Source of the DNA: Pseudomonadales bacterium
GTDB lineage: Bacteria; Pseudomonadota; Gammaproteobacteria; Pseudomonadales; UBA7239
Direction: 5' to 3'
Length of the DNA: 64,000 bases
Assembly (NCBI GenBank): GCA_028280345.1
Contig: JANQLY010000002.1
Span: 248,001-312,000 of the forward strand
Positions 44,627-53,750 of the stretch are shown piece by piece; position 1 is the stretch's first letter, and each line of letters starts with the position of its first letter. Below the pieces are notes generated by a model. That model did not search any database. It saw only the letters and a list, made by a program, of their open reading frames with translations, and was not told the origin of the DNA. The position numbers were made by a program, and so were the translations under genes.

Positions 44627-45745
44627 CTATTTTAGACCTTCGTTCCATACATTGTGCCAGAACTGTACCAGTGGCTCGTTGCGACCAAAGATCACTGAGG
44701 GTTGTCCGGCCGCGAGTCCCTGCTGACACTGAATTGCCGCAGTGAGATCTTCATTGCCAAAAATCTCTCCGCCGAACTCGTAAGCCTTCTGACTGTTACT
44801 GAGATTGTCCGGGTTTTCGCAGAGACCGGAATAGTGAATCACGCAGGTGTCAGGTGTGTCTCCGGGTTCTGCGCGAATCATCTGTGCATCCTGCGGGCCG
44901 ACGACAATCACTGTACCAGGGAAAACTGTGTGATTGAAAACAGCCGGTGGTCGATCGGGCCATTCACTTTGTGGTTTGTCCAGTTGTTGTTCTATATCAC
45001 TCATCGGAAAACCCCAGCGGCTATGTCGACCGAAGGTGTCAACGATGGCGTTGGCTTTCATAAACGGAGCGAGGCTGTCGCGGTGTAGTGCCGCAAAGTG
45101 ATAACTTTCGTGGCTGAGGTTGACCACGAGCTTCCAGTTTGCCTTGACTTCAAAACGGCGGGTTTCTATGGGTGCGCCGCCTGTAAAGTTAAAGCCGCTC
45201 AGCTCCGGTAGCAGTTCGTCAAGCGCATGATCAACCGTGCTCTGTGGCATATCCGCTTGCAAGCCAACCATAAGCAGACCGCCATTGTCTGAAACCGGTA
45301 ACGCAGTGAGGTTGCACTCCGGGCCGGCGGATTCAAATGCGCTGTCCCAGGGGCGTCCGGCCAAGGTGCCATCAAGTGCATAACTCCAGCCGTGGTAACT
45401 ACAGGTCAAACGTTTTTTTTCGCCGCAGCCATTTGCAACACGCGCACCGCGGTGGGCGCAGGCATTGATAAATGCACGCAGGGTGCTGTTTTCATCCCGT
45501 GTGACAACAACAGGAATATCAAGAATATCTGCGGTGATAAAGGAGCCGGGTTTTGCAACTTCTGCTGCGAAGCCAATTACCTGCGGGGTTTGTAAAAAAA
45601 GCTTGTCGCGCTCCTGTTGCCAGCGCTGCCGATCAATAAACACGCTGGCTGGTTCGGTCATGGTTTGCTCTGCTTCATCGGTGGTATTGCTGGTGACGCG
45701 GTCGAGCAGGCGTTGGCTTAATAGGTTTGCGGTGTTTTTATCCAT
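44627..45745 (-). CDS. Rieske-type ring-hydroxylating oxygenase alpha subunit
   Basis: This 372-residue oxygenase has Rieske ligands in NACAHRGARV and CSYHGWSY and the mononuclear-iron segment NLSHESYHFAALHRD, the NxxExYHxxxxH pattern of the choline/carnitine and aromatic dioxygenase alpha-subunit branch. It differs clearly from the KshA-like enzyme at 1914. The catalytic-domain end is shorter than in many alpha subunits, and no beta subunit or reductase lies nearby. It starts 6 nt after the DUF4105 gene stop, so the two are co-transcribed. An in-frame ATG 84 nt downstream is an alternative start. Substrate unknown. Confidence 0.88.
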   Translation of the reverse strand: MDKNTANLLSQRLLDRVTSNTTDEAEQTMTEPASVFIDRQRWQQERDKLFLQTPQVIGFAAEVAKPGSFITADILDIPVVVTRDENSTLRAFINACAHRGARVANGCGEKKRLTCSYHGWSYALDGTLAGRPWDSAFESAGPECNLTALPVSDNGGLLMVGLQADMPQSTVDHALDELLPELSGFNFTGGAPIETRRFEVKANWKLVVNLSHESYHFAALHRDSLAPFMKANAIVDTFGRHSRWGFPMSDIEQQLDKPQSEWPDRPPAVFNHTVFPGTVIVVGPQDAQMIRAEPGDTPDTCVIHYSGLCENPDNLSNSQKAYEFGGEIFGNEDLTAAIQCQQGLAAGQPSVIFGRNEPLVQFWHNVWNEGLK

Positions 45746-45751
45746 AACAGG

Positions 45752-46585
45752 TTACTGACGAATTCGTTCGGAAAAGTTGCTGTCGGTAATGGCGCTTTTG
45801 CCGATATTAATAAACGAGGCTTGTCGTTGTGTAGAAAAATCAGCTTTGCTGTCGAGAAAGCCTTTTTCAAATAGCACATAATCACTGAAGCCGGGCAGAA
45901 TGATATTGCGTGTGGTGAGTGCTTCAAACAAACTGAAATTCTCACCGTGACGGATCAAGCCGAGCATGCAGTTGTTGAGCAGGGTGTTGTAAAACGCAGG
46001 TTCATCAATAAGTTCGGCACTGTCCTCAAGGTAGCTCTGCAGCAGGCGAATAGTATTTTCCCGGGAGGTATTCAGCTTGTAAAGCTGGGTCTTTTCCTCG
46101 CGCACATGGCTGCGTACGCCAATCACGTCTCTTTCTGTACCCCAGATGTAAATGATTTCATAGTGGCGCAGTACACCAAGTAGCGGGCTGTAAGCCTGTT
46201 TCTTGCTGCGGCGTGCTTCAATTGACAGTACGAGGAAGTCGGGGTTGCCCGCATCATCGACAAATTCAAAGCTTAAAAATACATGGGCGAGTCCGGCACC
46301 ACTCGGGCCGAAGTGAGACAGGCCATACCAGATATGTTGTACATCCGCAAAGTTGTATTGTTTCTCAAGATAGTTCTGTTCGGTGATTGAGCCACGTCCG
46401 CCATAGCGGAAGTCGCGAATGCCATTAATGGTAAAGCTGCTGTCGTCATAGCGGATTTCGGGAAGCCGCTGTTGGGGAATCTGCCAGTCCTTGTCGTGGC
46501 TTGGGCTTTTACTGAAGACATAAATACTGGTGATTAATAGTAGTACACCAAAGATCAGGGCCATTTTTTTCAGAAATCGTTTCAT
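45752..46585 (-). CDS. DUF4105 (Lnb N-terminal-like) periplasmic protein
   Basis: The 277-residue protein has an N-terminal membrane segment (residues 6-24) and a periplasmic DUF4105-like domain recognised by AHVFLSFEF, LSIEARRSKKQAYSPLLG, YIWGTERDVIGVRSHVR, and FYNTLLNNCMLGLIRH with the conserved NNC and His of a papain-like active site. It may be a peptidase or amidase of the envelope. Its link to the downstream Rieske gene is unexplained but the 6-nt spacing supports one transcript. Confidence 0.82.
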   Translation of the reverse strand: MKRFLKKMALIFGVLLLITSIYVFSKSPSHDKDWQIPQQRLPEIRYDDSSFTINGIRDFRYGGRGSITEQNYLEKQYNFADVQHIWYGLSHFGPSGAGLAHVFLSFEFVDDAGNPDFLVLSIEARRSKKQAYSPLLGVLRHYEIIYIWGTERDVIGVRSHVREEKTQLYKLNTSRENTIRLLQSYLEDSAELIDEPAFYNTLLNNCMLGLIRHGENFSLFEALTTRNIILPGFSDYVLFEKGFLDSKADFSTQRQASFINIGKSAITDSNFSERIRQ

Positions 46586-46740
46586 GGTTTGAGTAATCGT
46601 TCAAATCGCCAGGCAGCAGCCTGGTTGAATATACCAGTCCTCTTTATTTAGTAAAGGGGCTGATTTTGTGCTGTGGTTCAGCGTAGAATCTATGTCTTTA
46701 TTGAGAAGCGACAGACGTAGGCAATAGGTAGAGGGTTTTA

Positions 46741-47229
46741 ATGGGTAGCGGTTTATTTCCTGAGTTGGATGAAAATGCACTGTACTTTTCCCGTGCGGAT
46801 GAACAGGAGATTCTGGGTACTTTTGCCAGTTATCCGTTTTATCTTGATGATGCCGATTGGCCGACCGTGGAGCATTATTTTCAGGCGATGAAGTTTGAAG
46901 ATGAGCGTTATCGGGAAAAGATTCGCACAGCGTCTGGCCCGAAGCAGGCGCGCAAGCTCGGGAGGAGCCGTCTGAAAAAAGTCCGCTCTGACTGGAAAAA
47001 GATTCGCACCGTTGTGATGACTCGTGCCGTATATACCAAATGTCGGACCTGGCCGCTGGCAGGGCAGGCCTTGCTGGACACTGCGGATAAGCGTTTGGTG
47101 GAAAACAGCCAGTACGATTACTTCTGGGGTTGTGGCAGGGATCGCCGCGGTGAGAATAACTATGGCAAAGTGCTGACGGCGGTGCGTGAAAAGCTGACCG
47201 AGGAAGCTCGTGATTCAGCTGCTGAATAA
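46741..47229 (+). CDS. NADAR-family (YbiA-like) N-glycosidase
   Basis: The 162-residue protein matches the NADAR/YbiA family: ASYPFYLDDADWPTVEHYFQAMKF, DWKKIRTVVMTRAVYTK, LLDTADKRLVENS and a terminal FWGCGRDRRGENNYGKVL. Members hydrolyse riboflavin-pathway intermediates or reverse ADP-ribosylation. The catalytic region with W-P-T-V-E-H is intact. GAGGG lies before the ATG at 46741. It is a single gene between the divergent DUF4105 gene and a DUF1631-like gene. Confidence 0.9.
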   Translation: MGSGLFPELDENALYFSRADEQEILGTFASYPFYLDDADWPTVEHYFQAMKFEDERYREKIRTASGPKQARKLGRSRLKKVRSDWKKIRTVVMTRAVYTKCRTWPLAGQALLDTADKRLVENSQYDYFWGCGRDRRGENNYGKVLTAVREKLTEEARDSAAE

Positions 47230-47435
47230 CAGTGGCTTGCAAAAGAACCCTGATATCAATTCTTGGTTTTATTTATAAGTTATTGAATTATATTGATTTT
47301 ATACTTTTTCCTTTTTGGCAGGTAATTTTTCGCAAAATTTGAACGCATTAACAGTTTTGTAATGCAGTGGAATACCGCTCGTCGGAATACTTTAAACTCT
47401 GTCTGATAGAAGATGTCTTGAAAATCAGGTAGAAA

Positions 47436-48725
47436 ATGCAGGTTGAACTATCGACGTTACCCGGTGAAATCCGGATTGCCAGTAAAAATCAAGGTGCTAG
47501 AGTAGAGCGTAAGCCACATCGTAGCCCTGTTGTTGAAAGTGAAGTAGAAAGTAGCATGCTCGATTCCAATCGTCACATTATTCCGTCTGACCCGGACGGC
47601 CCGCTGGTGGAAACCGATGAGTTTCTTGAGGAGCTTGAAAGCTATCAGGAACAGTTTGAGGATGAGCCTTTTAAAGCTGTGCAATCGGGTAAATACATCA
47701 GTGGTAACGACCCGCTTGAATCCAGTCTCGTGGAAGTGCTGGTGCGCTATACAAGCTTGTCTATGGTGCAGCTTGAAGATGCTGCCCGCTTTGCGATAAC
47801 CCAGCTATCGTTACAGTTTGAACAGATTCTTACTGGTAATGACCTTGAAGGTGACATTCGCACCTTGCTCGGCTACTTGCAGGTGCCGCTACTGAAACTG
47901 GCGATTCAGGATACATCATTCATTAATGAAACCAATAATGCAGCGATTCGGTTGTTTTATAAATTATCCGATATTGCGGCGTTGTGGTCTCCGCAAGCCA
48001 ATGTGCATACAGACAAGCTTTACAAACTGCTTGCCGGCAAGGTAGAAGAGGTGCGTGAAGCGGATCCTCTAAGTTACAAACTGTGTGAGAAACTGCTTGA
48101 TGAATTAATTGCCACCGATCTTAGTGGCTTTCAGATCGAAGCGGTCAAGGTGTCCGAGCCGGATCCTGCAGCCGAGGATGTGGTTGATGAGCTGGTTAGC
48201 GAGATTGAAGACCATATTGAAAATGAAGCTGAGGCTGTTACAACAGAAGAGGTGGTTGCTGCCGACTTCGATGAAATTGATGCCGAATTTGAGCAGCTAA
48301 TTGGTGAAAGTGAGGAAAGTAGTTCAGAGCCAGTTGAGACTGCCATGCCTCAGGAAACACTATCGGAGCAGGAAGATATCCCGGAGGTGACCGAGGTCGC
48401 GTCACCGCCGGTACAGGAAAGCGCTGTTGATCCAGTCGTAGACGAAAAAGCGGATGAGGAAAAACTGCGCGCGCTAGTTAATGCGATTACCGTTGGTGTG
48501 CGTATTGATTATGATAAGGGTGAGGGGGCGGAACGCTTGCGCGTCGCTGCGTTGTTGCCATCCAGCGGTGAAATTGTATTAGTTAACCGCAATCAGGAAA
48601 AGGTTGGATCATTTGACAAGGAAGATATTTTTGAAGAGCTACGCGATGGCACAATGAAGCTCGTGGAAGATACGTTGAGTTTTGACCGCACACTGGAATC
48701 AGTGATTGGGAGTATGCGCAAGTAA
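47436..48725 (+). CDS. DUF1631-like acidic protein
   Basis: The 429-residue protein has helical segments similar to part of DUF1631 (LLGYLQVPLLKLAIQDTSFI, then ANNAAIRLFYKL-like) and the DUF1631 C-terminal module (LPSSGEIVLVNRNQEKVGSF, then LRDGTMKLVEDTLSFDRTL). A long acidic linker at about 240-345, rich in Glu, Asp and Val, separates them. It lacks the PilZ part found in full-length relatives. The ATG is preceded by AGGTAG. A strong bidirectional terminator follows. The function of the family is not well established. Confidence 0.72.
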   Translation: MQVELSTLPGEIRIASKNQGARVERKPHRSPVVESEVESSMLDSNRHIIPSDPDGPLVETDEFLEELESYQEQFEDEPFKAVQSGKYISGNDPLESSLVEVLVRYTSLSMVQLEDAARFAITQLSLQFEQILTGNDLEGDIRTLLGYLQVPLLKLAIQDTSFINETNNAAIRLFYKLSDIAALWSPQANVHTDKLYKLLAGKVEEVREADPLSYKLCEKLLDELIATDLSGFQIEAVKVSEPDPAAEDVVDELVSEIEDHIENEAEAVTTEEVVAADFDEIDAEFEQLIGESEESSSEPVETAMPQETLSEQEDIPEVTEVASPPVQESAVDPVVDEKADEEKLRALVNAITVGVRIDYDKGEGAERLRVAALLPSSGEIVLVNRNQEKVGSFDKEDIFEELRDGTMKLVEDTLSFDRTLESVIGSMRK

Positions 48726-48762
48726 CACCGATCTGCTTAAAAATTTTTAGATGACTAACTAT

Positions 48763-48790
48763 AAAAATGCCATCTCATGATGGCATTTTT
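48763..48790. terminator. Bidirectional intrinsic terminator
   Basis: AAAAATGCCATC and GATGGCATTTTT form a perfect 12-bp stem with a TCAT loop. T5 on one strand and A5 on the other serve the convergent genes ending at 48725 and 48816. Confidence 0.92.
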
Positions 48791-48815
48791 TATTTGAGCG
48801 GAGGTATTGTTCCAT

Positions 48816-49868
48816 TTATTTTAGAGTGATTGTATCAATTACAGTGCCTGATTTTCTGTCATAGATTGTTGCAGCTATTACAATAGCGCGAATAAAGGTT
48901 TTGTTATCTTCCGTATTAATGCAGGTGTTTGCCTCATCACGCTGACACAGCTTGACAATATAACGAATACGCAGGCTCTGATTGTCGGCAACACTCGGGT
49001 GAATACCAGCCTGATACAGCGAGGCGAAGGCCTGCTTCAGGTTGCCCCGGGTGCTGTGGTAAAACTCGGAGCCGGGTAGAAAATCAGGTACCACAAGGGA
49101 GGTCTCAGCGCCGCTTTTATTGTTGCGTTTAAAATAGATTTTCTTTGCCTGAATAGAGGTGTCGGCGTAAATCGGCTCCAGCGTGTAAGCCTGGGGAAAA
49201 ATCAATTTGATCTGCTGTTTGCGTGGTTCGTATTTTACCGAGTATTCATTTTCAAGGCTGGTGTACAGGTCGCGGTCAAAATAAAACAGTTGGCTGTTGA
49301 TGGAGTCGCCCTGCGGGTTTTGTATGACACTGTTGATAACGCTGGCGCTGAGATAGGGTGATGGTTGTGTATTAGCCAGGCTGTGTTCGATGTTTTTACG
49401 CGTTTTTTCATTGAACGGTACACTTTTGGCTTTTTGTTGCCAGTTTGCTTCACTTTTATGCTCTAGAACGCCTTTGACACTCTCCCTGATGGATTGTGGA
49501 ACCGGGGCGTAGCGTTTGGTTTTGTCTGCGCCTGGAACGAAAACATAGATGTCGTCACTACCGAGATAGACAAACCAGGTTTTTTGATTTGAACCGGTAA
49601 AAAAGAAATCCGGCTTCGGGTAGCGGTTAAGAAAATCATCGATAAGGAAGTGATGGCGCCGCAAGTCACCGAGTGCTTGCATGCCCGCTGTTGAATACGG
49701 TGACATCGGCACCTGCTTTTCTGTGATACGACCCTCGCTGGCAGTGGCAGCTTCCTGTGTTGCAGAAGCCTGGCTGTCTGCCTCAGGTGATGAAGGGGTT
49801 GAGGCGCAGCCATGGAGCAGAAATGTGGCGAACAGGCAGATGACAAAAATAAGTCGGGTGGAATTCAT
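48816..49868 (-). CDS. Uncharacterised lipoprotein
   Basis: The 350-residue protein has a lipoprotein signal with lipobox LLHGC (C21) followed by a Ser/Ala/Glu-rich linker (to about 60) and a globular domain I do not recognise, with DDIYVFVPGADKTKRYAP near residue 110 and a later QLFYFDRDLYTSLENEY. It is probably attached to the outer membrane facing the periplasm. It is transcribed alone, convergent to the DUF1631-like gene. The ATG ending at 49868 puts the lipobox at the usual distance; a start 42 nt upstream would bury it. Confidence 0.7.
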   Translation of the reverse strand: MNSTRLIFVICLFATFLLHGCASTPSSPEADSQASATQEAATASEGRITEKQVPMSPYSTAGMQALGDLRRHHFLIDDFLNRYPKPDFFFTGSNQKTWFVYLGSDDIYVFVPGADKTKRYAPVPQSIRESVKGVLEHKSEANWQQKAKSVPFNEKTRKNIEHSLANTQPSPYLSASVINSVIQNPQGDSINSQLFYFDRDLYTSLENEYSVKYEPRKQQIKLIFPQAYTLEPIYADTSIQAKKIYFKRNNKSGAETSLVVPDFLPGSEFYHSTRGNLKQAFASLYQAGIHPSVADNQSLRIRYIVKLCQRDEANTCINTEDNKTFIRAIVIAATIYDRKSGTVIDTITLK

Positions 49869-50010
49869 GGCAATAATTCTTTCTGTAGACGACATATCAA
49901 TATTAAGCATGCTGGTTATATTCAGCGTAAACAGCAGTGCTTTGGCAGAAATACAATGTGAATGAAAATAACAAAATCACTCACAAATTGCTACGCTTTG
50001 TCCGGTGAGC

Positions 50011-50547
50011 TTATTGCTTTTTGGGGCGTTTTTGCAGTTTACGTTGCAGGGTGCGCCGGTGCATGCCAAGTGCACGGGCTGTTGCAGAAATATTGCCCTC
50101 ATGGTCGTCGAGTACTTTCTGGATATGCTCCCACTCCAGACGTTCGACGGAGGGTGGTTGCACCGGGGCTTCCGGAAGCGAATCTGCTCCAGGAGTAAAT
50201 GCCTGAATAATCTCGTCAGTGTCGGCGGGTTTGCACAAATAATTAATTGCGCCGAGCTGAATCGCTTTGACAGCGGTGGGAATGCTGGAGTAGCCGGTCA
50301 GGATCAGAATGTTAGCGCTACTTTGAGTCTGTTTGATATCGGGAATCAGTGTCAGGCCGTTTTCATCGGCAAGGCGTAGATCAAGCACAATGCGATCAAA
50401 CTGTTTTCTGCGACAATGTTCTAACGTTTGTTCGCGGTTCTCGGCAACGCAAACTTCCATACCGCGTTTTTCCAATGCACGTTTTAACACATGGCTAAAA
50501 GCCTGGTCGTCATCAACCAACAGGTAACAGTTGTCTGTAGTGGTCAT
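50011..50547 (-). CDS. regA: RegA/PrrA/ActR-type response regulator
   Basis: The 178-residue regulator has a receiver domain (VDDDQAF acid cluster; phospho-acceptor in IVLDLRLAD; KP pair in YLCKPAD) and a Fis-type helix-turn-helix, GNISATARALGMHRRTLQRKL, which is the hallmark of RegA. It acts as a redox-responsive transcription factor. Its start overlaps the kinase stop by 4 nt, so the two are translationally coupled. Confidence 0.93.
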   Translation of the reverse strand: MTTTDNCYLLVDDDQAFSHVLKRALEKRGMEVCVAENREQTLEHCRRKQFDRIVLDLRLADENGLTLIPDIKQTQSSANILILTGYSSIPTAVKAIQLGAINYLCKPADTDEIIQAFTPGADSLPEAPVQPPSVERLEWEHIQKVLDDHEGNISATARALGMHRRTLQRKLQKRPKKQ

Positions 50548-51866
50548 TGCACAGACTCCGCAGTATGCAGTGCCGGGTTGTAGAGAGGGGCAAGTGGCAG
50601 GGAAATCTGGGTCAGGGTACCTGGGTTTGCATTGAATTGGCGGACATAGCCGCCAAAATGCGTAATAGTGGCGTGGGTCAACAGTAGTCCGATACCGAGA
50701 CCATCCTGTTTGCTGGTGACAAATGCCTGTCCGAGTTCGTTCATCATGTTTTCAGGAATACCCTGACCATAGTCGCGAATGCTGATATTAAGTGTTTGTT
50801 CGTCCCATTGGATTTCAACGTCGAGTCGCTCCGGGCTCGCATCGGCAGCATTGTCCAGTAGATTAATAACACTTTGCTGCAAGGTACGCGGTGGACAAAT
50901 CGACAATGCGGGGTCGCTGTCTCGCCAGTGAATATCAAGGCTCACTTCCTGACGCAGCAGGTGCCAGTCCAGTAACAGTTTTTTGATAAAGGTGCGCAGA
51001 TCTTCCGGAGGGCTTGCGGTGTCCAGTGAGGCATTGTGGCTTAATTGTTGTAATTTCTCCTGGCATAGTTTGATTTGCTCAAGTAGCAGTTCAAGATCTT
51101 CACGATTTTGCGGGTTGTCGTTGAGCAATTCGCGGCAAACTACCTTCATGGTAGATAGCGGGGTGCCGAGTTCATGAGCGGTGCCAGCAGCTAAAGTGGC
51201 TACGGCGAGTACCTGCTCATTACGCAGATCGTCTTCACGCAACTGGTTGAGTTCGCTTTCCTGTTGTTTGAGCGTATGAGACATCTTTACGATAAACCAG
51301 GTGATAAGAAAACAGCTCACTACAAAGTTTGCCCACATGCCAAGCACATGCAGATCAAAACCACCTGTGCTATGACTACTATGATGTGCGTGGGCGCTAT
51401 GGGCTTCGTGGGCGGAGGATGGTGCGAGTGCTTCAAGCGGTTGAAAGTCGAACAATAGATAGCTGTAGGCACACAGACTGCCAAGGGCAATAAAAATCGT
51501 GTAGCGCCAGGGTAGAGTGGCCGCTGAAATCACCAGAGGAATAAGGTAATAGGATACAAAAGGGTTAGTGGAGCCACCGGAAAAATACAGTAATAGTGTC
51601 AGGCCAATGATATCAATCCACAGTTGGGAAAACAGCTCGAGTTCGGTTAAAGCACGAGCCTGACGCAGCCGGATAAATGACAACCCGGTAATAACAAATA
51701 GCGCTACGAGAATATAGAAAATAGTTGTGAAGGCTATGCCATCGATTTCATTAAGGCGTGCCCAGCCGAGAGCAAATAACTGCAGTGACAGCACAATGGT
51801 ACGAATCACAAGGATGCGCAGCAGGTTGTGATGCAGGGCAGACAGTGGCAGCGGGGGTACCGGCAT
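50544..51866 (-). CDS. regB: RegB/PrrB-type redox sensor histidine kinase with His-rich periplasmic loop
   Basis: The 440-residue kinase has six membrane segments in residues 14-195, the quinone-sensing motif GGSTNPF (97-103), the H-box AHELGTPLSTM with H231, and a C-terminal ATPase domain (DNAADAS, DYGQGIP, GLGIGLL). C268 in IKLCQEK is at about the position of the redox-active cysteine of RegB. An unusual insert between segments 5 and 6, predicted to be periplasmic, carries seven His between residues 153 and 173. This suggests an added metal-sensing function. It is divergent from the Met/His-rich outer-membrane protein gene at 52054. Confidence 0.92.
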   Translation of the reverse strand: MPVPPLPLSALHHNLLRILVIRTIVLSLQLFALGWARLNEIDGIAFTTIFYILVALFVITGLSFIRLRQARALTELELFSQLWIDIIGLTLLLYFSGGSTNPFVSYYLIPLVISAATLPWRYTIFIALGSLCAYSYLLFDFQPLEALAPSSAHEAHSAHAHHSSHSTGGFDLHVLGMWANFVVSCFLITWFIVKMSHTLKQQESELNQLREDDLRNEQVLAVATLAAGTAHELGTPLSTMKVVCRELLNDNPQNREDLELLLEQIKLCQEKLQQLSHNASLDTASPPEDLRTFIKKLLLDWHLLRQEVSLDIHWRDSDPALSICPPRTLQQSVINLLDNAADASPERLDVEIQWDEQTLNISIRDYGQGIPENMMNELGQAFVTSKQDGLGIGLLLTHATITHFGGYVRQFNANPGTLTQISLPLAPLYNPALHTAESVQ

Positions 51867-52053
51867 GATTCCGGGCAGGTGTTCTGATTTGGCTGAAACG
51901 GGCCACTATTATCGCACAAATTGCCGGGGTGGCTGTAGCGCCCGGAGTTATAGGTTTACCTGTGGTTTTCACTGCGACAATGTGTCACATCGCTTTTTGC
52001 CGCCGAATCATTAAGATGCGCGGCAGTTAATCCATAAAGATCGGGGTAGTTTT

Positions 52054-53139
52054 ATGCAGCAATTTATCAATCGTTTTCTGGTGAGTGCAATCGCACTGCT
52101 ATCTTCCAGTGTTGTACTGGCGGATGAGATGGTTTTGGCTGGCAATGTTGAAAAAGGGCCTGACCCGCTTGGTCATGCGCCGATCGGTGTGATGGGAGAC
52201 CATATGCACAAAAAGGGCGAGTGGATGGTGTCTTATCGCTATATGACGATGGATATGGAAGATAATTTGCAGGGTGATGAGTCCATTTCGGCGGATGAGA
52301 TTGTACGGCAGCCGAATCCGAATGCGCCGCCGCCATTTTTACGTGTTGTGCCTGTGGAGATGCAAACCGAAATGCATATGGTCGGTCTGATGTATGCGCC
52401 ATCTGATGATGTGACGTTAATGGCCATGCTTAACTATGTGAGCAAGGAAATGGATCATATTACCTATCAGGGCATGATGGGTACGAATCAGCTCGGTACA
52501 TTCAGTACCGAGGCTTCCGGTATAGGTGATACCAAAGTTTCCGCAATGTTTCGTCTCTATGATTCGCATCATCACAAAGTGCACCTGAATTTTGGCGTAA
52601 GCCTTCCCACTGGTGATATCGATAACCGTGATACGGTACTGACTCCGATGAACATGAATATGGAAATGCGTTTGCCCTATGCGATGCAACTGGGTTCCGG
52701 TACATACGATTGGGTACCCGGTGTGACTTACAACGGCAAGCATGATCGTATCGCCTGGGGCGCTCAGTATATGGCGACCCTGCGTACCGGCAGCAACGAT
52801 GAAGGCTATAGCTACGGGGATGTACACAAGATAACTGGCTGGGGAGCCTACCGAATGGCGGACTGGATCAGTGGTTCATTGCGTTTAAGCTGGCGTGATC
52901 AAGACAGTATTGATGGTATGGATAGCCAGATCATGGCGCCAGTACAAACCGCTAACCCGGATAACTACGGTGGCCAGCGTCTTGACCTTGGTGTTGGTGT
53001 CAACATAGTGGGTCAGTCCGGTGCACTTAAAGGGCATCGCCTTGCACTCGAATACGAAGTGCCACTGGAGCAGGATGTTAACGGTATTCAGATGGAAATG
53101 CAGTCGATGTTAACGCTGGGTTATCAGTACGCATTCTGA
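52054..53139 (+). CDS. Met/His-rich outer-membrane beta-barrel protein (MetA/phenol-type transporter-like)
   Basis: The 361-residue protein has a signal peptide (cleavage near VLA-DEM). Repeated amphipathic strands ending in GYQYAF, with aromatic C-terminus, indicate an outer-membrane barrel. The N-terminal mature part is rich in His and Met (GDHMHKKGEWMVSYRYMTMD), typical of copper-exposed proteins. It resembles the transporter group related to phenol-degradation MetA proteins. It is divergent from regBA and ends at a strong terminator, so it is a single-gene unit possibly controlled by RegA. Metal or hydrophobic-compound uptake is inference. Confidence 0.7.
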   Translation: MQQFINRFLVSAIALLSSSVVLADEMVLAGNVEKGPDPLGHAPIGVMGDHMHKKGEWMVSYRYMTMDMEDNLQGDESISADEIVRQPNPNAPPPFLRVVPVEMQTEMHMVGLMYAPSDDVTLMAMLNYVSKEMDHITYQGMMGTNQLGTFSTEASGIGDTKVSAMFRLYDSHHHKVHLNFGVSLPTGDIDNRDTVLTPMNMNMEMRLPYAMQLGSGTYDWVPGVTYNGKHDRIAWGAQYMATLRTGSNDEGYSYGDVHKITGWGAYRMADWISGSLRLSWRDQDSIDGMDSQIMAPVQTANPDNYGGQRLDLGVGVNIVGQSGALKGHRLALEYEVPLEQDVNGIQMEMQSMLTLGYQYAF

Positions 53140-53162
53140 TTTTTACCAAAAGAGATACATAT

Positions 53163-53192
53163 AAAAAAGGCGCTCAACAGAGCGCCTTTTTT
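53163..53192. terminator. Bidirectional intrinsic terminator
   Basis: AAAAAAGGCGCTC and GAGCGCCTTTTTT form a perfect 13-bp stem with an AACA loop. The site lies between the convergent genes ending at 53139 and 53217. Confidence 0.93.
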
Positions 53193-53216
53193 ATATGTCG
53201 ATTTTAATATTAAAGA

Positions 53217-53750
53217 CTAGCTGGCAGTCGCAAACTTTGGATTGCCTGCTTCTTTCTGCGCATACTTCGACAAGCTTTTCAGATAGCGTCGAAAGTTCCA
53301 GCCCATAATTGGACTAAACAGTTTAAGAATAAACTTGCTTGCACCTTTTGGATCCATGCACATTACCCAGCGCACCTTGCAGCGATTCTCATCAATCGGT
53401 GTCACATGCCAGTCTTCGGCAAAGCGCGCGATACTGTCCATACTCGCTTCGGTAAAACAAAAGCCCATGCGTTTACCGGGCTCCCAGGCGATAAATTCTT
53501 CCCAGCCGATCATCTGTCCTTTCGCCATTGTCACGGTTCGTGTGGTGCCGAGACCAAACGGTTTTGGGGATGTCCACTCGACATCGTCAATCACGCCGGC
53601 CCAGACAGTCCAGCTGTGGTCGTCTTCGAGAATATTCCATACCACACTCGCAGGTACAGGCACTTCTATGCTGTTATCAAATTTGGCCGGTGCAGTGTCG
53701 TAAAACGAGGCATCGGTGGGTTCCATCGGGTAGCGTTTCGGTTCAGCCAT
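53217..53750 (-). CDS. SRPBCC (START/polyketide cyclase-like) ligand-binding protein
   Basis: The 177-residue protein has the SRPBCC layout: a first strand with an IEVPVPASVVWNILEDDHSW helix, a FGLGTTRTVTMAKG strand pair, WEPGKRMGFCF, and a long C-terminal helix (SPIMGWNFRRYLKSLSKYA). These proteins bind hydrophobic ligands such as sterols or lipids in a deep cavity. The ATG ending at 53750 lies inside the last 8 nt of the TetR gene, so the two are translationally coupled. In this locus a sterol-binding or cyclase-like role is plausible. Confidence 0.82.
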   Translation of the reverse strand: MAEPKRYPMEPTDASFYDTAPAKFDNSIEVPVPASVVWNILEDDHSWTVWAGVIDDVEWTSPKPFGLGTTRTVTMAKGQMIGWEEFIAWEPGKRMGFCFTEASMDSIARFAEDWHVTPIDENRCKVRWVMCMDPKGASKFILKLFSPIMGWNFRRYLKSLSKYAQKEAGNPKFATAS

